64,000 nucleotides of DNA from CAZPRY01 sp964589175 (GCA_964589175.1 CAZPRY010000008.1:1-64000), one strand, 5' to 3'; shown: positions 1-10,222, numbered from the stretch's first letter. Made by a program: numbers and translations. The notes: generated by a model not told the origin, from the letters alone.

Positions 1-71
1 GCGCATAGTCCTCAACAACAGAGTAATAGGACATTTATTCTGCGAATTGCTATAAAGAAAAGACTGCCGAT

Positions 72-569
72 TTATAGATGCAGACCGATGACGATTAGCA
101 TTGCAATCGCACCGATGATTTTAGTCAATTTACCTCCAACCGCTCCAACCAGGGCACCCTTGCCGACTTCAACAGCATAAGCGTAATCCCGCTTGCGCAG
201 ATACTCGAAAATAAAAGCCCCCAGAAAAGCACCGCCGAAGGCACCGATTAAGGCGCCCAGCAAGGGAATAATCCCGGCTCCGAGAATGGCCCCCGCAATA
301 CTGCCCAGTATCGCTCCGACAGTCCCCTTCCGGGAAGCCCCGTATTTCTGACTGCCCCAGACCGTGAAGCCAAATTCGATAGCTTCCAGAATCACGGCAA
401 TCGCGAATAGAATGCCCACAATTTCCCAATCGATCCCCGCATGATTATCCATCAATTGATAGAGCAGGTTGAAGCCGGCAATCAGGAATGTGCCCGGCAG
501 GTTGAATAGAATCGTCAGTAAAGATCCGATCAGGAAAAACCAGTAGACGATCATAAGAATCCATTGCAT
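72..569 (-). CDS. DUF456 family membrane protein
   Basis: Small, very hydrophobic protein of 165 residues. It has an N-terminal membrane segment (about residues 5-30), a second at about 48-70, and then long Gly/Ala-rich hydrophobic stretches (about 85-125 and 138-163) with repeated GAxxGA patterns. That alternation of Gly-rich transmembrane hairpins is typical of the DUF456 family, whose biochemical role is unknown. A strong Shine-Dalgarno (GGGGAGGTGAG) sits just before the ATG and overlaps the end of mutY, only 4 bases upstream, so the two genes are probably co-transcribed. Family assignment is from pattern recognition; function is not inferred. Confidence 0.8.
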   Translation of the reverse strand: MQWILMIVYWFFLIGSLLTILFNLPGTFLIAGFNLLYQLMDNHAGIDWEIVGILFAIAVILEAIEFGFTVWGSQKYGASRKGTVGAILGSIAGAILGAGIIPLLGALIGAFGGAFLGAFIFEYLRKRDYAYAVEVGKGALVGAVGGKLTKIIGAIAMLIVIGLHL

Positions 570-573
570 CGCC

Positions 574-1677
574 TCACCTCCCCTGTAATGCTTCTTTTAA
601 CCGGGCAAAGAATTTGTGATTGGATTTGGGAAAAGGATATCGATCGATTTCGGCGATTGAAATCCAGCGGAAATCGACCGGACCTTTGAGGATTATTTCA
701 CCGGAAATGTAACGGCAGATAAACACATCCATCTCGATCCTGAAATGCGTGTAGGCATGTTTTACCCGGGCCAGATATTCTTCAATCGCGATTTCCAGGT
801 TGACTTCTTCCCGAATCTCACGCAGGCAGGCATCCCGTGGATCCTCGTCCCGGTTCACCTTACCCCCCGGAAATTCCCAGAGGCCACCCAGTAGCCCGTT
901 TTCCTTACGCCTGGTAATCAGGAGTTTGTCTGCTTTAAGAACCACGCCTACTACAATTTGATAAAGAGGAATCCGATCCTTTTGAATTCGTTTCGGGTAT
1001 TGAGACACGAGCCCTTTGCTGAGAGCCCCGCAACAAGCTGAGACCGGGCAAAGAGCGCAATGCGGATTTTTCGGGGTACAGAGCAGGGCCCCTAATTCCA
1101 TTAGCGCCTGGTTATAAATACCCGGTCGGCCAGCATCTATAAATTTTACTGCCATTTTTTTGAAAGAATCAGCCATCGCACTGTCATTGACCGGCGCCTC
1201 TATTTTCGCGAAGCGCGCCAGCACCCGTTTTACATTTCCGTCGATTACCGGGTAGGGCTGATCGAAGGCGATACTCGCTACTGCCGCGGCGACGTATTCT
1301 CCCACACCGGGCAACGCACGCAGTTCCCGGTAGTCGGCCGGAATTTTCCCACGATATCTCTGATCGACAATCACCGCCGCTTTATACAGATTACGGGCCC
1401 GTGCGTAATATCCAAGTCCCTCCCAGACTTTGAGCACCTCCTGCGGATCAGCGCCCGCTAAAGCGCCGACTGTCGGATATTTTCCCAGAAACGCCGCATA
1501 GTATGGAATAACGGTGTTCACCCTGGTCTGCTGCAACATGACTTCCGAAATCCATATTTTATACGGATCGCGGCTATCGCGCCAGGGTAATTTGCGCTGG
1601 TTGGCAGCGTACCAGGCCAACAAATTTCTCTGAAAACGATTTACATCAGGGATGCAGTCGAAAGAGGGTGAAATCAA
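574..1677 (-). CDS. mutY: A/G-specific adenine DNA glycosylase MutY
   Basis: Removes adenine mispaired with 8-oxoguanine in the base-excision repair pathway. At 367 residues it has normal MutY length. The N-terminal HhH-GPD glycosylase domain carries the catalytic Glu in WISEVMLQQT, the helix-hairpin-helix LPGVGEYVA and the catalytic Asp in PVIDGNVKR. A 4Fe-4S cluster motif follows (C-x6-C-x2-C-x5-C, from CTPKNPHCALC). The C-terminal third is the NUDIX-like 8-oxoG recognition domain (GLLGGLWEFPGGK, REIREEV). The apparent start codon is TTG at 1677, and no ATG lies nearby in frame, so the exact N-terminus is uncertain. It lies 26 bases after the propeller lipoprotein gene and 4 bases before the DUF456 gene. 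Confidence 0.95.
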   Translation of the reverse strand: MISPSFDCIPDVNRFQRNLLAWYAANQRKLPWRDSRDPYKIWISEVMLQQTRVNTVIPYYAAFLGKYPTVGALAGADPQEVLKVWEGLGYYARARNLYKAAVIVDQRYRGKIPADYRELRALPGVGEYVAAAVASIAFDQPYPVIDGNVKRVLARFAKIEAPVNDSAMADSFKKMAVKFIDAGRPGIYNQALMELGALLCTPKNPHCALCPVSACCGALSKGLVSQYPKRIQKDRIPLYQIVVGVVLKADKLLITRRKENGLLGGLWEFPGGKVNRDEDPRDACLREIREEVNLEIAIEEYLARVKHAYTHFRIEMDVFICRYISGEIILKGPVDFRWISIAEIDRYPFPKSNHKFFARLKEALQGR

Positions 1678-1703
1678 AATCGGTACAACGGGTATTTTGA
1701 GAT

Positions 1704-2837
1704 TTAATTCGTAGAAAGACGGAACATCATAATCCGGTCATTGCCCGTATCGGCGATATACACAATCTGATCCTCCAGGAAAGGCGATACGGCGATGCCC
1801 TTGGGGTTTTTAAACTGCCTCGGTTCTGTGCCGAAATCCACGACCGATTGCAGGAGTGTTCCGGTCGTCGAGAAGCGATAGAAACCGGGCAGATGCTGAG
1901 GTGTACCGCCATCCGGGGCAATGCTTCCGGCATCCACAACAAAAATATATCCGAGTCGGTCCAGAGCGATATCTTCCGGATTCCAGATCTTGTCGGGTGA
2001 GTAAAAAGGTGTACCGATATAGCCCGTATTCGGGACGAGCATCTCCTGTCCTTCGAAGAGGGTCGTCGCGATATGCTGAACTTTGAAGCTGTTGTACACG
2101 AGACTCGTACGCCCTTTTTGGGTGAACATGAAAGCCTTGGTGTCCTCGGCAGTCGAGGAAATGTCCAGGTACTGTTCGCGCATTGAAATAATGGAAGTAG
2201 GAACGATAGCCGAGAATAAACCCGTTCCGTTAACATAGAGCGGGATCGGACCTTTCAGCGTGTGAGCGCCTCTGAAATCGTAAACAAAACTGAATTCGAG
2301 GTAATTGGTACTGCTGTCGGCGACATCGACGACGGTTACATAATATTCGGAGCCGTTATGCACACTGATCCCCGTAAACTGCCGTGTTGGCTCGCTGGTT
2401 TGCTCAAAGACAACCTCCACGGGGGCCTCGCTGATATGGTGATTGTATTGAAACATCCGGATACGGTGAATTTGGTTGGTTTTATTGACAATCAGCAGGT
2501 CAAGACTATCATTTTGGGAAATCGCTTCGGGATGTTCGATAAATTGAGAGGCTCCCTGAACTGTACCGCCGGCATCGAGCATCACAATCCGGTCGTTATC
2601 CGTATCGCAAACATACAGAAAATTATCCACGCCAAAATAGATATCGGAAGGATTCTTGAAATCCCAGCCGTTTTCGGCACTTAAAATCGGATTGATAAGG
2701 TTATAGACCTCTTTACCGACGCTGCCGTAGCGATCTTCTATCTCGGGTATGGTCGGAAGCGGGTACTTCTCGTGTGAGCATCCTATAAAAAGGAGGCTCA
2801 GGATTGCGAGGTTGATGGCGATGTGACTGATCTTCAT
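1704..2837 (-). CDS. beta-propeller (NHL/6-bladed) lipoprotein
   Basis: Predicted lipoprotein of about 377 residues. A short hydrophobic signal ends in the lipobox LFIGC about 20 residues from the ATG, so it should be anchored to a membrane facing the periplasm or the cell surface. The mature part has NHL-like blades: FLYVCDTDNDRIVMLDAGG near the N-terminus, IALDRLGYIFVVDAGS, and a final IVYIADTGNDRIMMFRL. NHL propellers usually mediate protein binding, so no enzymatic role is claimed. The start is placed at the ATG at 2837 rather than the TTG two codons upstream. It directly follows the PorV-like gene and is part of the 12.4-to-1.7-kb minus-strand run. Confidence 0.8.
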   Translation of the reverse strand: MKISHIAINLAILSLLFIGCSHEKYPLPTIPEIEDRYGSVGKEVYNLINPILSAENGWDFKNPSDIYFGVDNFLYVCDTDNDRIVMLDAGGTVQGASQFIEHPEAISQNDSLDLLIVNKTNQIHRIRMFQYNHHISEAPVEVVFEQTSEPTRQFTGISVHNGSEYYVTVVDVADSSTNYLEFSFVYDFRGAHTLKGPIPLYVNGTGLFSAIVPTSIISMREQYLDISSTAEDTKAFMFTQKGRTSLVYNSFKVQHIATTLFEGQEMLVPNTGYIGTPFYSPDKIWNPEDIALDRLGYIFVVDAGSIAPDGGTPQHLPGFYRFSTTGTLLQSVVDFGTEPRQFKNPKGIAVSPFLEDQIVYIADTGNDRIMMFRLSTN

Positions 2838-2843
2838 ATGCAA

Positions 2844-3842
2844 TTACAAAATGAAATGAATGGTAAATTGATTGACATATCCGAGACGGCCAAAATTCGA
2901 AAAGGCATAATCCAGTCGTAAATCCCGGTTCGCGACCGGAATCTTCAAACCGGCGCCGACGGAGATATCGCGATCCGTTCGTCCGCTGATATAGCCCAGG
3001 CGCAGGGCGACCATGTTGCGCCACCAGTACTCCGCTCCGAAGTTCAGATTTTCGGTGTTATCGTTCGGATGGTTCAACTGCACCGAGGTCGTTAACTTGC
3101 TGGTTTCGGTTTCGATTAATTCCGTCGCAATACCGATCCTAAAGATTATCGGCGGAGAGTAACCCTGATGTTCGTCGACTGTAACAATCTCATTGTTCAG
3201 ATTCTTATAAGTAAAACTACCGTCGGGCGATAACTCATTGCTGAAATTCGAAACCGCGACAGCAAAACGGATTTTCTTCCAACCTGTCAGGTAATAGGTA
3301 CCCAGATCGAAAAGGAAGGCCGACATGCTCAGATCGGCAAGGGTTTCCTGGAAGTACTTCACCGTTATGCCGAAACTGAATTTATCCGTCATATTGCGGG
3401 CGTAACTGATTCCGCCCAGGAAATCGCTGTAACTAAAATAACGTCCCGTTCCGAAGGGCTGTAACTCCGTTGTCTCAACCATGTCGGCGGTTGTCAAGGC
3501 CATGAAGAACACACCTACGGAATTGATCGGGTTCAGATGAAAAACAGCGCCGCCGTAATCCACATTGATATCGGCAAACCAGGACAGGTGCGAGAATACG
3601 ACATCGGTACCGCTAAACCGGCTGATTCCGGCCGGATTCCAGTACAACGCCTCCGCATCGTCGGCAATTGGTACAAAAGCCTCCCCCATTCCAATCGACC
3701 GGGCGCCAATTCCGATTTTCAGAAAACTGGCGGCCGAAGTGCCGACTCTCTGCCCGCCCAGATTGGGAAACAACTGGGCGTAGCTCGTATGCGTGAGCAG
3801 AATTGTCAGGAACAGGATTGTTATGGCTCGAAATCTTCTCAT
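2844..3842 (-). CDS. PorV/PorQ-family outer-membrane protein
   Basis: 332 residues with a cleavable signal peptide (hydrophobic stretch ending THTSYAQ). The mature N-terminus carries the hallmark of the PorV/PorQ (UPF0164) family: GTSAASFLKIGIGARSIGMG, then EAFVPIADDAEALYWNPAGI. The rest alternates hydrophobic and polar residues as in a FadL-like beta-barrel and ends in a terminal beta-strand (NQFTIHFIL). PorV is the outer-membrane shuttle protein of type IX secretion in Bacteroidetes, and homologues also occur outside strict T9SS loci. It lies between a TonB receptor and a lipoprotein and downstream of proteins with Por-like C-terminal domains, which fits a role in export or surface assembly of these neighbours (inference). 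Confidence 0.85.
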   Translation of the reverse strand: MRRFRAITILFLTILLTHTSYAQLFPNLGGQRVGTSAASFLKIGIGARSIGMGEAFVPIADDAEALYWNPAGISRFSGTDVVFSHLSWFADINVDYGGAVFHLNPINSVGVFFMALTTADMVETTELQPFGTGRYFSYSDFLGGISYARNMTDKFSFGITVKYFQETLADLSMSAFLFDLGTYYLTGWKKIRFAVAVSNFSNELSPDGSFTYKNLNNEIVTVDEHQGYSPPIIFRIGIATELIETETSKLTTSVQLNHPNDNTENLNFGAEYWWRNMVALRLGYISGRTDRDISVGAGLKIPVANRDLRLDYAFSNFGRLGYVNQFTIHFIL

Positions 3843-3852
3843 TGATTCAGTC

Positions 3853-6726
3853 TCAAAATTCTACCGATAATCCAAACAGGATATTGCGCGGTTCCCTATA
3901 ACGTGCCGGATTCAACGGGTATGGATCGGAAACGGGGAAGGTCAAATCCGGATAAAGTGGATCGTTCCAGCTGACTGGTGTCAAATCGCCGTATTCGTAG
4001 GCCTCACCCGTTACCGGGTTGATGATAACGGCATTTTTGTCATTAAATAGATTTTTGACTTCCAGAGTGAAAACGTATTGAAATTTGCGAATGCGGAAAA
4101 ACTTCTTAATACTCAAATCGGCCCATTTCCACATCGTGCCCAACTTGCTGTAAGCCAGCGTCTGGTCCTCAGCAGTCGTGTAAACCGGGCGATTATCCTG
4201 GGAACGATAATAAACAAACTCCACCGGCGTAAAGCGACGGCCCGCCTGGGCAAACCAGCGCATGTTGATATTCCAGTCGCTCAACGGTTGAATCCCAAGA
4301 ATTTCAGGGCCGGTTCCCTTCGGCAAGCGCAGATTGGCGTTGGCCGACATCTGCCAGGGTCTGTCCCATACGGCAAATGTCTCTTTAATCGGTTCTTCCG
4401 AGATGCTCCCCTGGGCGACCAGCAAGCCGACATCCGGCGAGGAGGCTTTGGTCGTGGCGATCGAATAAGAACCGTTGATGTTGCCGGAAAAATATTTCCC
4501 GATACGCGTTTTATATTCAATTTCGACACCCCGCGAACGGGCATAGTCCAGGTTGATATAAAAGATCGCAGAACCGATACGCGGGATTCCGGTGAGCGTA
4601 GTCGTCTGCACATAATCGAAAATATCTTTATAGTAACTGGTAAAATTGATAACGCTGTTTTCGCTGAATTTATGCCGGATCCCCAACTCGTAAATAACCG
4701 ATGTCTCCGGATTGAGATTGGGATTGCCGAATTTCTGATAAGCCGATTTCGAACTGATATTGCCCAGTTTGGCATAGACAAACTGAGGGCGCGGTCTTTT
4801 GGAGAAATGGCCGTAATTAAAAAACAGCATCTGGTTATCGGAGATCGGGTGCGAAACGCCGAGCCTGGGCATCAGCCGCATCTTGAAATGGCGCCCGAAC
4901 AATTGATAGGTATTGTCTTGATACTGCTGGCGCATTTCATCGGTCAGGATATTGGCTTCATCCCCGATGGCATCGTCCACATATTTGCCGGGAAACCAGT
5001 AATCCAGACGAAGTCCGACGTTGAGGTAAAAACCCTCAAATTTGATGTCATCCTGCGCATAGAGAGCACCGTCGGCCGGAAAGACGCGGTACATATCCTG
5101 GCTGGAGCCGAATCCGCCTTCCATCCAGGGATCGACGATATCGATCAATTGCATCTCCGAGAACGAAGACTCGAAGCCGCCCTTCAGCGAATGCACATTC
5201 CCGATTTTGCTGGTGATATCGCCCCGGATCAGGTAGGATTCCACGAAGTGATCGTGCCAGAAGCTGGAATTTCCGTAATCGTAAAAACCGTCTCCGGGAA
5301 TGATTCTCACTTTGGTCGGATCCCAGGATGGGGTATAATACTCGACCGGCAGGCGGGACACGTCCGCCGGGAAAGTCATATCGGCCCAGTCCGTACCCTG
5401 GATATCCGAGCGCAGATGAGCCCAGTACTGGCTGAATTTCAATTCATAGAAGGTTCGCTGGTTCAGAGTATGCGACCAGGATAGAGATGCTTGCTCGTTG
5501 TCATGCGTATAGGTGTTAAAATTGTCAAGGTTCTGAGAATAATTGTAGGGAAATCCCGGACCGGGTTCGACATATTCCAGGTTCGTCTGCAGGGACTGCG
5601 TATTCTGGTTGATCACTATCGAACGGTTATAGGAAAAAACCAGACGGTGGGTTTCATCCAGTTTCCAGGTCAATTTGTACAAACCATTCCACTGGTTGTT
5701 CTGCCGTGGCGCCAGGCTTGTGGCATCGAGCAGATCGGTCCCGAAAAGATTGAGGCGTGGCGAGATGGATGAACTCAACTGGTTGGCCGTCGCTCCGGTA
5801 AAATCGTCGGCCATCATCGAGTACAAGTTCACAAAAAAGTAAAATTTTCCTGGAAGATTCAGTCCGATGTACGGCAGAAAACCACTTGTCAGCGGTCCCG
5901 GTCCGCCGAAATTCATTTCCAGAACATCGCTGTTAAAACTCCAGGGTCGACTTCTAAAGAGCCCCAGGTGATCGGATTTGTAAGAAGCGTAGCCTTCATA
6001 GCGATCGCTTCCCGACTTTGTCTTGACATTGACAACACCGGAGGTCGCCTGTCCGTACTCGGCCCGGAATCCACCTGTGATGACCTCTACTTCCTCGATG
6101 GCGTTGGCGCTGATGTTCAGGCCAAAACCGGTGCCGGAAAGCGGATCCTGTACCGAAATATCGTCGAGCAGATACTGCACTTCGTAGGTACGGCTGCCGC
6201 GAATATGAATTTCATCATCCTGCTTGGTCACGCCGACCTGCTGGGAAATGATGTCCTGAACATTCTCAAGCGGTTTATTGGCGATATCATCGCGAGAGAT
6301 CGACCGCACCGTTCCGGTTTCATCAAACTGGATCAAAGGTCGCTCACCGATTACTACGATCTCCTGCCCCAGAGCCAGGGCCGTCTGCTCCATCTCAAAG
6401 TCAATTACCAGGTTCTGCCCCGCTTCCACGCTGGCGCCGGTTTTCTGAATGATTTTATAACCGATATAACTTACTTCGAGGGAATATTCGGCCGGTTTAA
6501 TATTGGAAATGAGGTAACGGCCGTTCATGTCCGTCGATGTTCCCAGATAGGTACCCAGGACAACGATATTCACACCGATCAGCGGCTCTCCGGTTTTCGC
6601 GTCCAGGATGGTGCCCTCAATGGCACCGGACCGATTCTGGGCAAAGGACAGAGTTCCGCATATACCGATCAGTGCGATCAGCAGCCAGATCACGGGTACT
6701 CTCTTTTGCGGTTTAATTGAAAACAT
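3853..6726 (-). CDS. TonB-dependent receptor with carboxypeptidase-like N-terminal domain
   Basis: Outer-membrane receptor of 957 residues. In order it has a signal peptide (about 1-29), a CarboxypepD_reg-like beta-sandwich (GTILDAKTGEPLIGVNIVVLG through SLEVSYIGY), a plug domain (about 120-240: VQDIISQQVGV, IHIRGSRTYEVQYLLDDI, GQATSGVVNVKTKSG) and a long 22-strand-type barrel ending in ILFGLSVEF with a terminal aromatic. Such receptors take up or export ligands using TonB/ExbBD energy; none of those genes is in the window and the substrate is unknown. No SusD partner is adjacent, so it is not a typical SusCD pair. It overlaps the upstream gene by 14 bases and lies 10 bases before the PorV-like gene, implying translational coupling. 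Confidence 0.9.
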   Translation of the reverse strand: MFSIKPQKRVPVIWLLIALIGICGTLSFAQNRSGAIEGTILDAKTGEPLIGVNIVVLGTYLGTSTDMNGRYLISNIKPAEYSLEVSYIGYKIIQKTGASVEAGQNLVIDFEMEQTALALGQEIVVIGERPLIQFDETGTVRSISRDDIANKPLENVQDIISQQVGVTKQDDEIHIRGSRTYEVQYLLDDISVQDPLSGTGFGLNISANAIEEVEVITGGFRAEYGQATSGVVNVKTKSGSDRYEGYASYKSDHLGLFRSRPWSFNSDVLEMNFGGPGPLTSGFLPYIGLNLPGKFYFFVNLYSMMADDFTGATANQLSSSISPRLNLFGTDLLDATSLAPRQNNQWNGLYKLTWKLDETHRLVFSYNRSIVINQNTQSLQTNLEYVEPGPGFPYNYSQNLDNFNTYTHDNEQASLSWSHTLNQRTFYELKFSQYWAHLRSDIQGTDWADMTFPADVSRLPVEYYTPSWDPTKVRIIPGDGFYDYGNSSFWHDHFVESYLIRGDITSKIGNVHSLKGGFESSFSEMQLIDIVDPWMEGGFGSSQDMYRVFPADGALYAQDDIKFEGFYLNVGLRLDYWFPGKYVDDAIGDEANILTDEMRQQYQDNTYQLFGRHFKMRLMPRLGVSHPISDNQMLFFNYGHFSKRPRPQFVYAKLGNISSKSAYQKFGNPNLNPETSVIYELGIRHKFSENSVINFTSYYKDIFDYVQTTTLTGIPRIGSAIFYINLDYARSRGVEIEYKTRIGKYFSGNINGSYSIATTKASSPDVGLLVAQGSISEEPIKETFAVWDRPWQMSANANLRLPKGTGPEILGIQPLSDWNINMRWFAQAGRRFTPVEFVYYRSQDNRPVYTTAEDQTLAYSKLGTMWKWADLSIKKFFRIRKFQYVFTLEVKNLFNDKNAVIINPVTGEAYEYGDLTPVSWNDPLYPDLTFPVSDPYPLNPARYREPRNILFGLSVEF

Positions 6727-8179
6727 AGTTCAGAATCACATCAAAGAATTCATCCAGGTTGTTGTTACCGTTTAATTGGTGCAGCGGGGTGCCGGAAAAA
6801 ACAAAATCGTAAACGCCGCTATTGTCGTTGCGTCCCAGCATCACGAATAGCGGATTCTCGGCTGCATTGGCATCGACATAGTGATACAGCGGAATCGAAC
6901 CCGGCTTGGCTGCGGTTGCAATGACACCGAAGATAAAATTGGAAACCTTGAGTTCCGGCAGAGCCGGCGCCGCCGGGAAAACGGTCTGCAGATCGCTCTG
7001 GGCTTCGAACAGGCCACCCGGTAAAATCCGGCTATAATAGGTGCCAAGCGACTCCACAGGCGAGAAGGCCAGCGGATCGCCCTGGCTGCCGAAGCCCGTG
7101 TTGAACTGGGCTACGAAGATTATCTTGCCGCCTCCATCCAAAAATTTCGGGATAGCGACTTGCGCAGCGATGAAATGCGCATCATTCGCGTCGACCAGAT
7201 CGGTATACCAGATGATCCGCTCGTAAAGTTTTATAGTCTCTTCGAACTGAATTGTGGAACGGGGAAAAAGTGCCTCGATGTTCCAGTAATCGAAATTTTC
7301 CCCATTCGGGACGATCAGACTGTTCATCATATTCCGATAATAGCGATCCGGATAGGCAAAAGTCGCAGATTCGGAATCATGGTCATCGATCAGCAGATAG
7401 CGTCCGGAAGGCCGTTTCACGTACCAGAATTGGGCATCATTTTCGGGCATGCGGATAACACTGCTCCTGGCCCCCGCAATATCGACGGCACGAATGTAGA
7501 AGGCATGCTCGCCGGCCGTGAGGCCATCGCTTTCATGCAGGGTCAAAGACCTCAGATATCCCGGCACGGCTTGCCAGGTCGAAGTATCTTCAAGCGCATA
7601 CTCAAAACTGACGATGGTCGAATCGCCGTCGAGGTCCGAAGCACTCCAGATAAAAGTAGCCACCGTAAAGGTAGTATCGGGAATCAGGCTTACCAGGGTC
7701 CATTTGATGCTCGGCGGAGAATTCTTAATCGGGATACGCTGGCAGGCCGGGCTCGGGTCCGCCAGGCCCATGTCATCAACGGCTTTAATCTGGAATTGAT
7801 AGATTGTATCGACGCCGGTCAATTCCAGGGGAAAAGTCATTGAATATCCGGTTGTATAAATCCAGTCGGAAGAATCCGGCTCCTCTTCCCAGGAATAGTA
7901 GAATCCGACCACGAAGCCGTCGGGATCGCGGCCGTCCCAGTATAACTTCTGGATACTTTGGGTAAAATTGAGAGTATCCGTGGATTCAATGAAGATACTG
8001 GTCTCCGGCGGCAGATTTTCCATGTTATGGGTGATTCCGTCTTTCTCACAGGACAGCGCCAGAATCAGCACAACGAATAAACTGATCCCCGTCAAGACGA
8101 ACAAGTAATTTTTCCGGAGAGGACGTTTGAGGCGCCCTCCCCGGGTATCTTTAGACGTATAGTGGGTCAAATCGGTCAT
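6713..8179 (-). CDS. secreted Ig-like-domain lipoprotein, function unknown
   Basis: 488 residues. After a basic N-terminus, a hydrophobic segment (about residues 25-43) ends in LALSC, a plausible lipobox. The middle has fibronectin-III or Ig-like repeats: PPETSIFIESTDTLNFTQSI...WDGRDPDGFVVGFYYSWE and PPSIKWTLVSLIPDTTFTVATFIWSASDLDGD, both with the WxxxDxDG motif seen in secreted FCB proteins. The C-terminal half (from about 255: YLLIDDHDSES) resembles an alpha/beta fold and could be a ThuA- or glutamine-amidotransferase-like domain, but this is not certain. The start overlaps the upstream stop in a TAATG arrangement. It precedes the TonB receptor, so a surface function with it is plausible. 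Confidence 0.7.
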   Translation of the reverse strand: MTDLTHYTSKDTRGGRLKRPLRKNYLFVLTGISLFVVLILALSCEKDGITHNMENLPPETSIFIESTDTLNFTQSIQKLYWDGRDPDGFVVGFYYSWEEEPDSSDWIYTTGYSMTFPLELTGVDTIYQFQIKAVDDMGLADPSPACQRIPIKNSPPSIKWTLVSLIPDTTFTVATFIWSASDLDGDSTIVSFEYALEDTSTWQAVPGYLRSLTLHESDGLTAGEHAFYIRAVDIAGARSSVIRMPENDAQFWYVKRPSGRYLLIDDHDSESATFAYPDRYYRNMMNSLIVPNGENFDYWNIEALFPRSTIQFEETIKLYERIIWYTDLVDANDAHFIAAQVAIPKFLDGGGKIIFVAQFNTGFGSQGDPLAFSPVESLGTYYSRILPGGLFEAQSDLQTVFPAAPALPELKVSNFIFGVIATAAKPGSIPLYHYVDANAAENPLFVMLGRNDNSGVYDFVFSGTPLHQLNGNNNLDEFFDVILNYVFN

Positions 8180-10197
8180 TATTTCAGATATAACATCTTC
8201 CGGGTAGCGTTAAAATTGTCAGACTTCAGTTCATAGAAGTAAAGCCCCGTGCTTACCGCCTGCCCGGCTTCATCCAGACCGTTCCAGCGGACCGTATAGG
8301 CGCCGGGATTGACACTGCCGCGATACAGCATTTTAACACGCTGTCCGAGGGTATTGTAAATCGTAACGGTCACTTTACCCGCATTCTTGACGGCGAAACG
8401 AATCTCGGTGCTGCTGTTGAACGGATTCGGATAGTTCTGCTCGAGCGAAAATTCCCGCATCAGGGGAGCACCGGATTCATCGATCGATGTGAAATGTCCG
8501 ACGATATCCGAACTGTCTCTCGGCAGAATTTTGTAATCGCTAAAACTGTAATAATGCATGCCGATGACTTTTTCGATGGTCTCACCCAACGCGAACGTCG
8601 AATCGAGCTGGGCATGCCCGAAGAAGCCGTTCATGGCGTCATCAACACGTATCGGACCGCTGCCGTCGTCGATCTCGAACTCGCCGTAATTTCCCGATGT
8701 TCCATCCGGGAACGGGTTGGAAACGGTCACATTGTCGACTTCGATTAAAACGCTCTCATAAGCTTCGGCGTTTACTCCGCCGGTTGTGATTTCACCCGTC
8801 GTAACCTTGACCGGTTCGAAGGCGCCGTAACTCGGTGTCACGACGGTATAATCGGTAATGTAGTTCAAACGCGTCACACCGTAATCTTCCTGGACGAGGC
8901 CATTGATCCGGATCCAATCGCCCTTTACAGTCTTGTTGAGATCGTCACGCACCCAGATACCGCTCCAGGCGCTGTCTTTTTCCTCAATGTAATAATTATT
9001 GGTCCAATCAGTAGAATCGGTCATCACAACGCCCTCAAGCGTAACGCGGAAGCCGCGATAGCCGGAAGCATCGTTCGTCATACCGTAGGTGTACTGAATA
9101 TCTTTGATGGAAACACCGTTATCCCGAACGGCATAAAAGTAGAACGACTGGCTGGTATCGCCCGGCATAATGGCAAAATCATTTTCATCATCGATGGTCG
9201 TTAAAAAGAATTTCACCACGGCTCCATTGGCTTGAGCCGGGATGACCGCCGTAAATGTGTCGACATTTGCGGTCATTACCAGAGATTGAAAAGCAGCGTC
9301 ATTTACACTATAAAGCAGATTTGCTCCCACGACAACCTGGTTATCCACGATTGTCGCCGTCACTGTGACGTCATCGGATGAAGTTGGTATGCCGATGTCC
9401 CGGGCCACATTCGAAATAGAAGGCGGATTCGATAAAATTTCGAAATCCGAATCGAAACGTGGATTGATCGTGAAATAGTCCTGACCGACATCACGCACAA
9501 ATCCCTGTATATTTAACCGGGTTCCGTTTGACGGCCAGGCATTCAAACTGTTGTCGAATTGCGCTCTGAAATGCATAAAATAATCATCGATATAAGCGGT
9601 CGTCGTTCCATCCGTAATGACGCATTCATTGGATGTAAATTCGTTGTTGACAACCGTCATATTCTCCAGGCGGACATAATGCGACTCCCACTGTTCGCCG
9701 GCGGCATGTGTCGCCAGATCGGCAGCGGTCAGCAATTTAGGTCCCGGCAGCGTGTTTCCTGAAGACAAAATCGTGACCGGAACGATAGGGCTGGTGGTGA
9801 TATTGAGCTGCGTAATTCCCGAATAGCTGGCCAGGGTGCCGCTGAAATAGACTTCATCTCCCTCCTGCACAAATCCGAGCAGTGTATTCACTTTTGCCGT
9901 ATCATCCTGAATAACAAAAAATCCACCCCAGGGACGCGCATCGACACCTACCGTATCCACCAGATGGCATGCCCAGCGAGCGCCGACCCATAATTCCCGG
10001 GGATTGTGCATGACAAAGCCCTTTACAACCAGCTTCTTGCCCATATAACTGGTCTCCTGATTGGTATTTGTCGGGTTGGCGACATACTGTAATTCTTTTA
10101 CGGTCACCGTATCATAGGTTGCCGTTTGGGCGAAAGCCTGGGAACCCAGCAGTAGCAAAATAAAGACGATAACAACTGTAACAAATTTTTCTCTCAT
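8179..10197 (-). CDS. secreted OB-fold-repeat protein with type IX-like C-terminal sorting domain
   Basis: About 672 residues. The ATG at 10197 is preceded by a good Shine-Dalgarno (AAGGAGAG), so the upstream TTG is not used. A signal peptide ends AFAQTATYD. The protein contains several extracellular OB-fold-like units (GKKLVVKGFVMHNPRELWVG; WESHYVRLENMTVVNNEF; ITTGGVNAEAYESVLIEVDN) of the kind found in DUF5689-like secreted proteins. It ends in a classic C-terminal domain: SLEQNYPNPFNSSTEIRF, VTIYNTLGQRV, GLYFYELKSD, ending MLYLK. In Bacteroidetes this type A domain directs export by the Por/type IX system. Substrate and activity are unknown. Confidence 0.8.
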   Translation of the reverse strand: MREKFVTVVIVFILLLLGSQAFAQTATYDTVTVKELQYVANPTNTNQETSYMGKKLVVKGFVMHNPRELWVGARWACHLVDTVGVDARPWGGFFVIQDDTAKVNTLLGFVQEGDEVYFSGTLASYSGITQLNITTSPIVPVTILSSGNTLPGPKLLTAADLATHAAGEQWESHYVRLENMTVVNNEFTSNECVITDGTTTAYIDDYFMHFRAQFDNSLNAWPSNGTRLNIQGFVRDVGQDYFTINPRFDSDFEILSNPPSISNVARDIGIPTSSDDVTVTATIVDNQVVVGANLLYSVNDAAFQSLVMTANVDTFTAVIPAQANGAVVKFFLTTIDDENDFAIMPGDTSQSFYFYAVRDNGVSIKDIQYTYGMTNDASGYRGFRVTLEGVVMTDSTDWTNNYYIEEKDSAWSGIWVRDDLNKTVKGDWIRINGLVQEDYGVTRLNYITDYTVVTPSYGAFEPVKVTTGEITTGGVNAEAYESVLIEVDNVTVSNPFPDGTSGNYGEFEIDDGSGPIRVDDAMNGFFGHAQLDSTFALGETIEKVIGMHYYSFSDYKILPRDSSDIVGHFTSIDESGAPLMREFSLEQNYPNPFNSSTEIRFAVKNAGKVTVTIYNTLGQRVKMLYRGSVNPGAYTVRWNGLDEAGQAVSTGLYFYELKSDNFNATRKMLYLK

Positions 10198-10222
10198 TTC
10201 GCTCTCCTTCAAATTTGGTTCG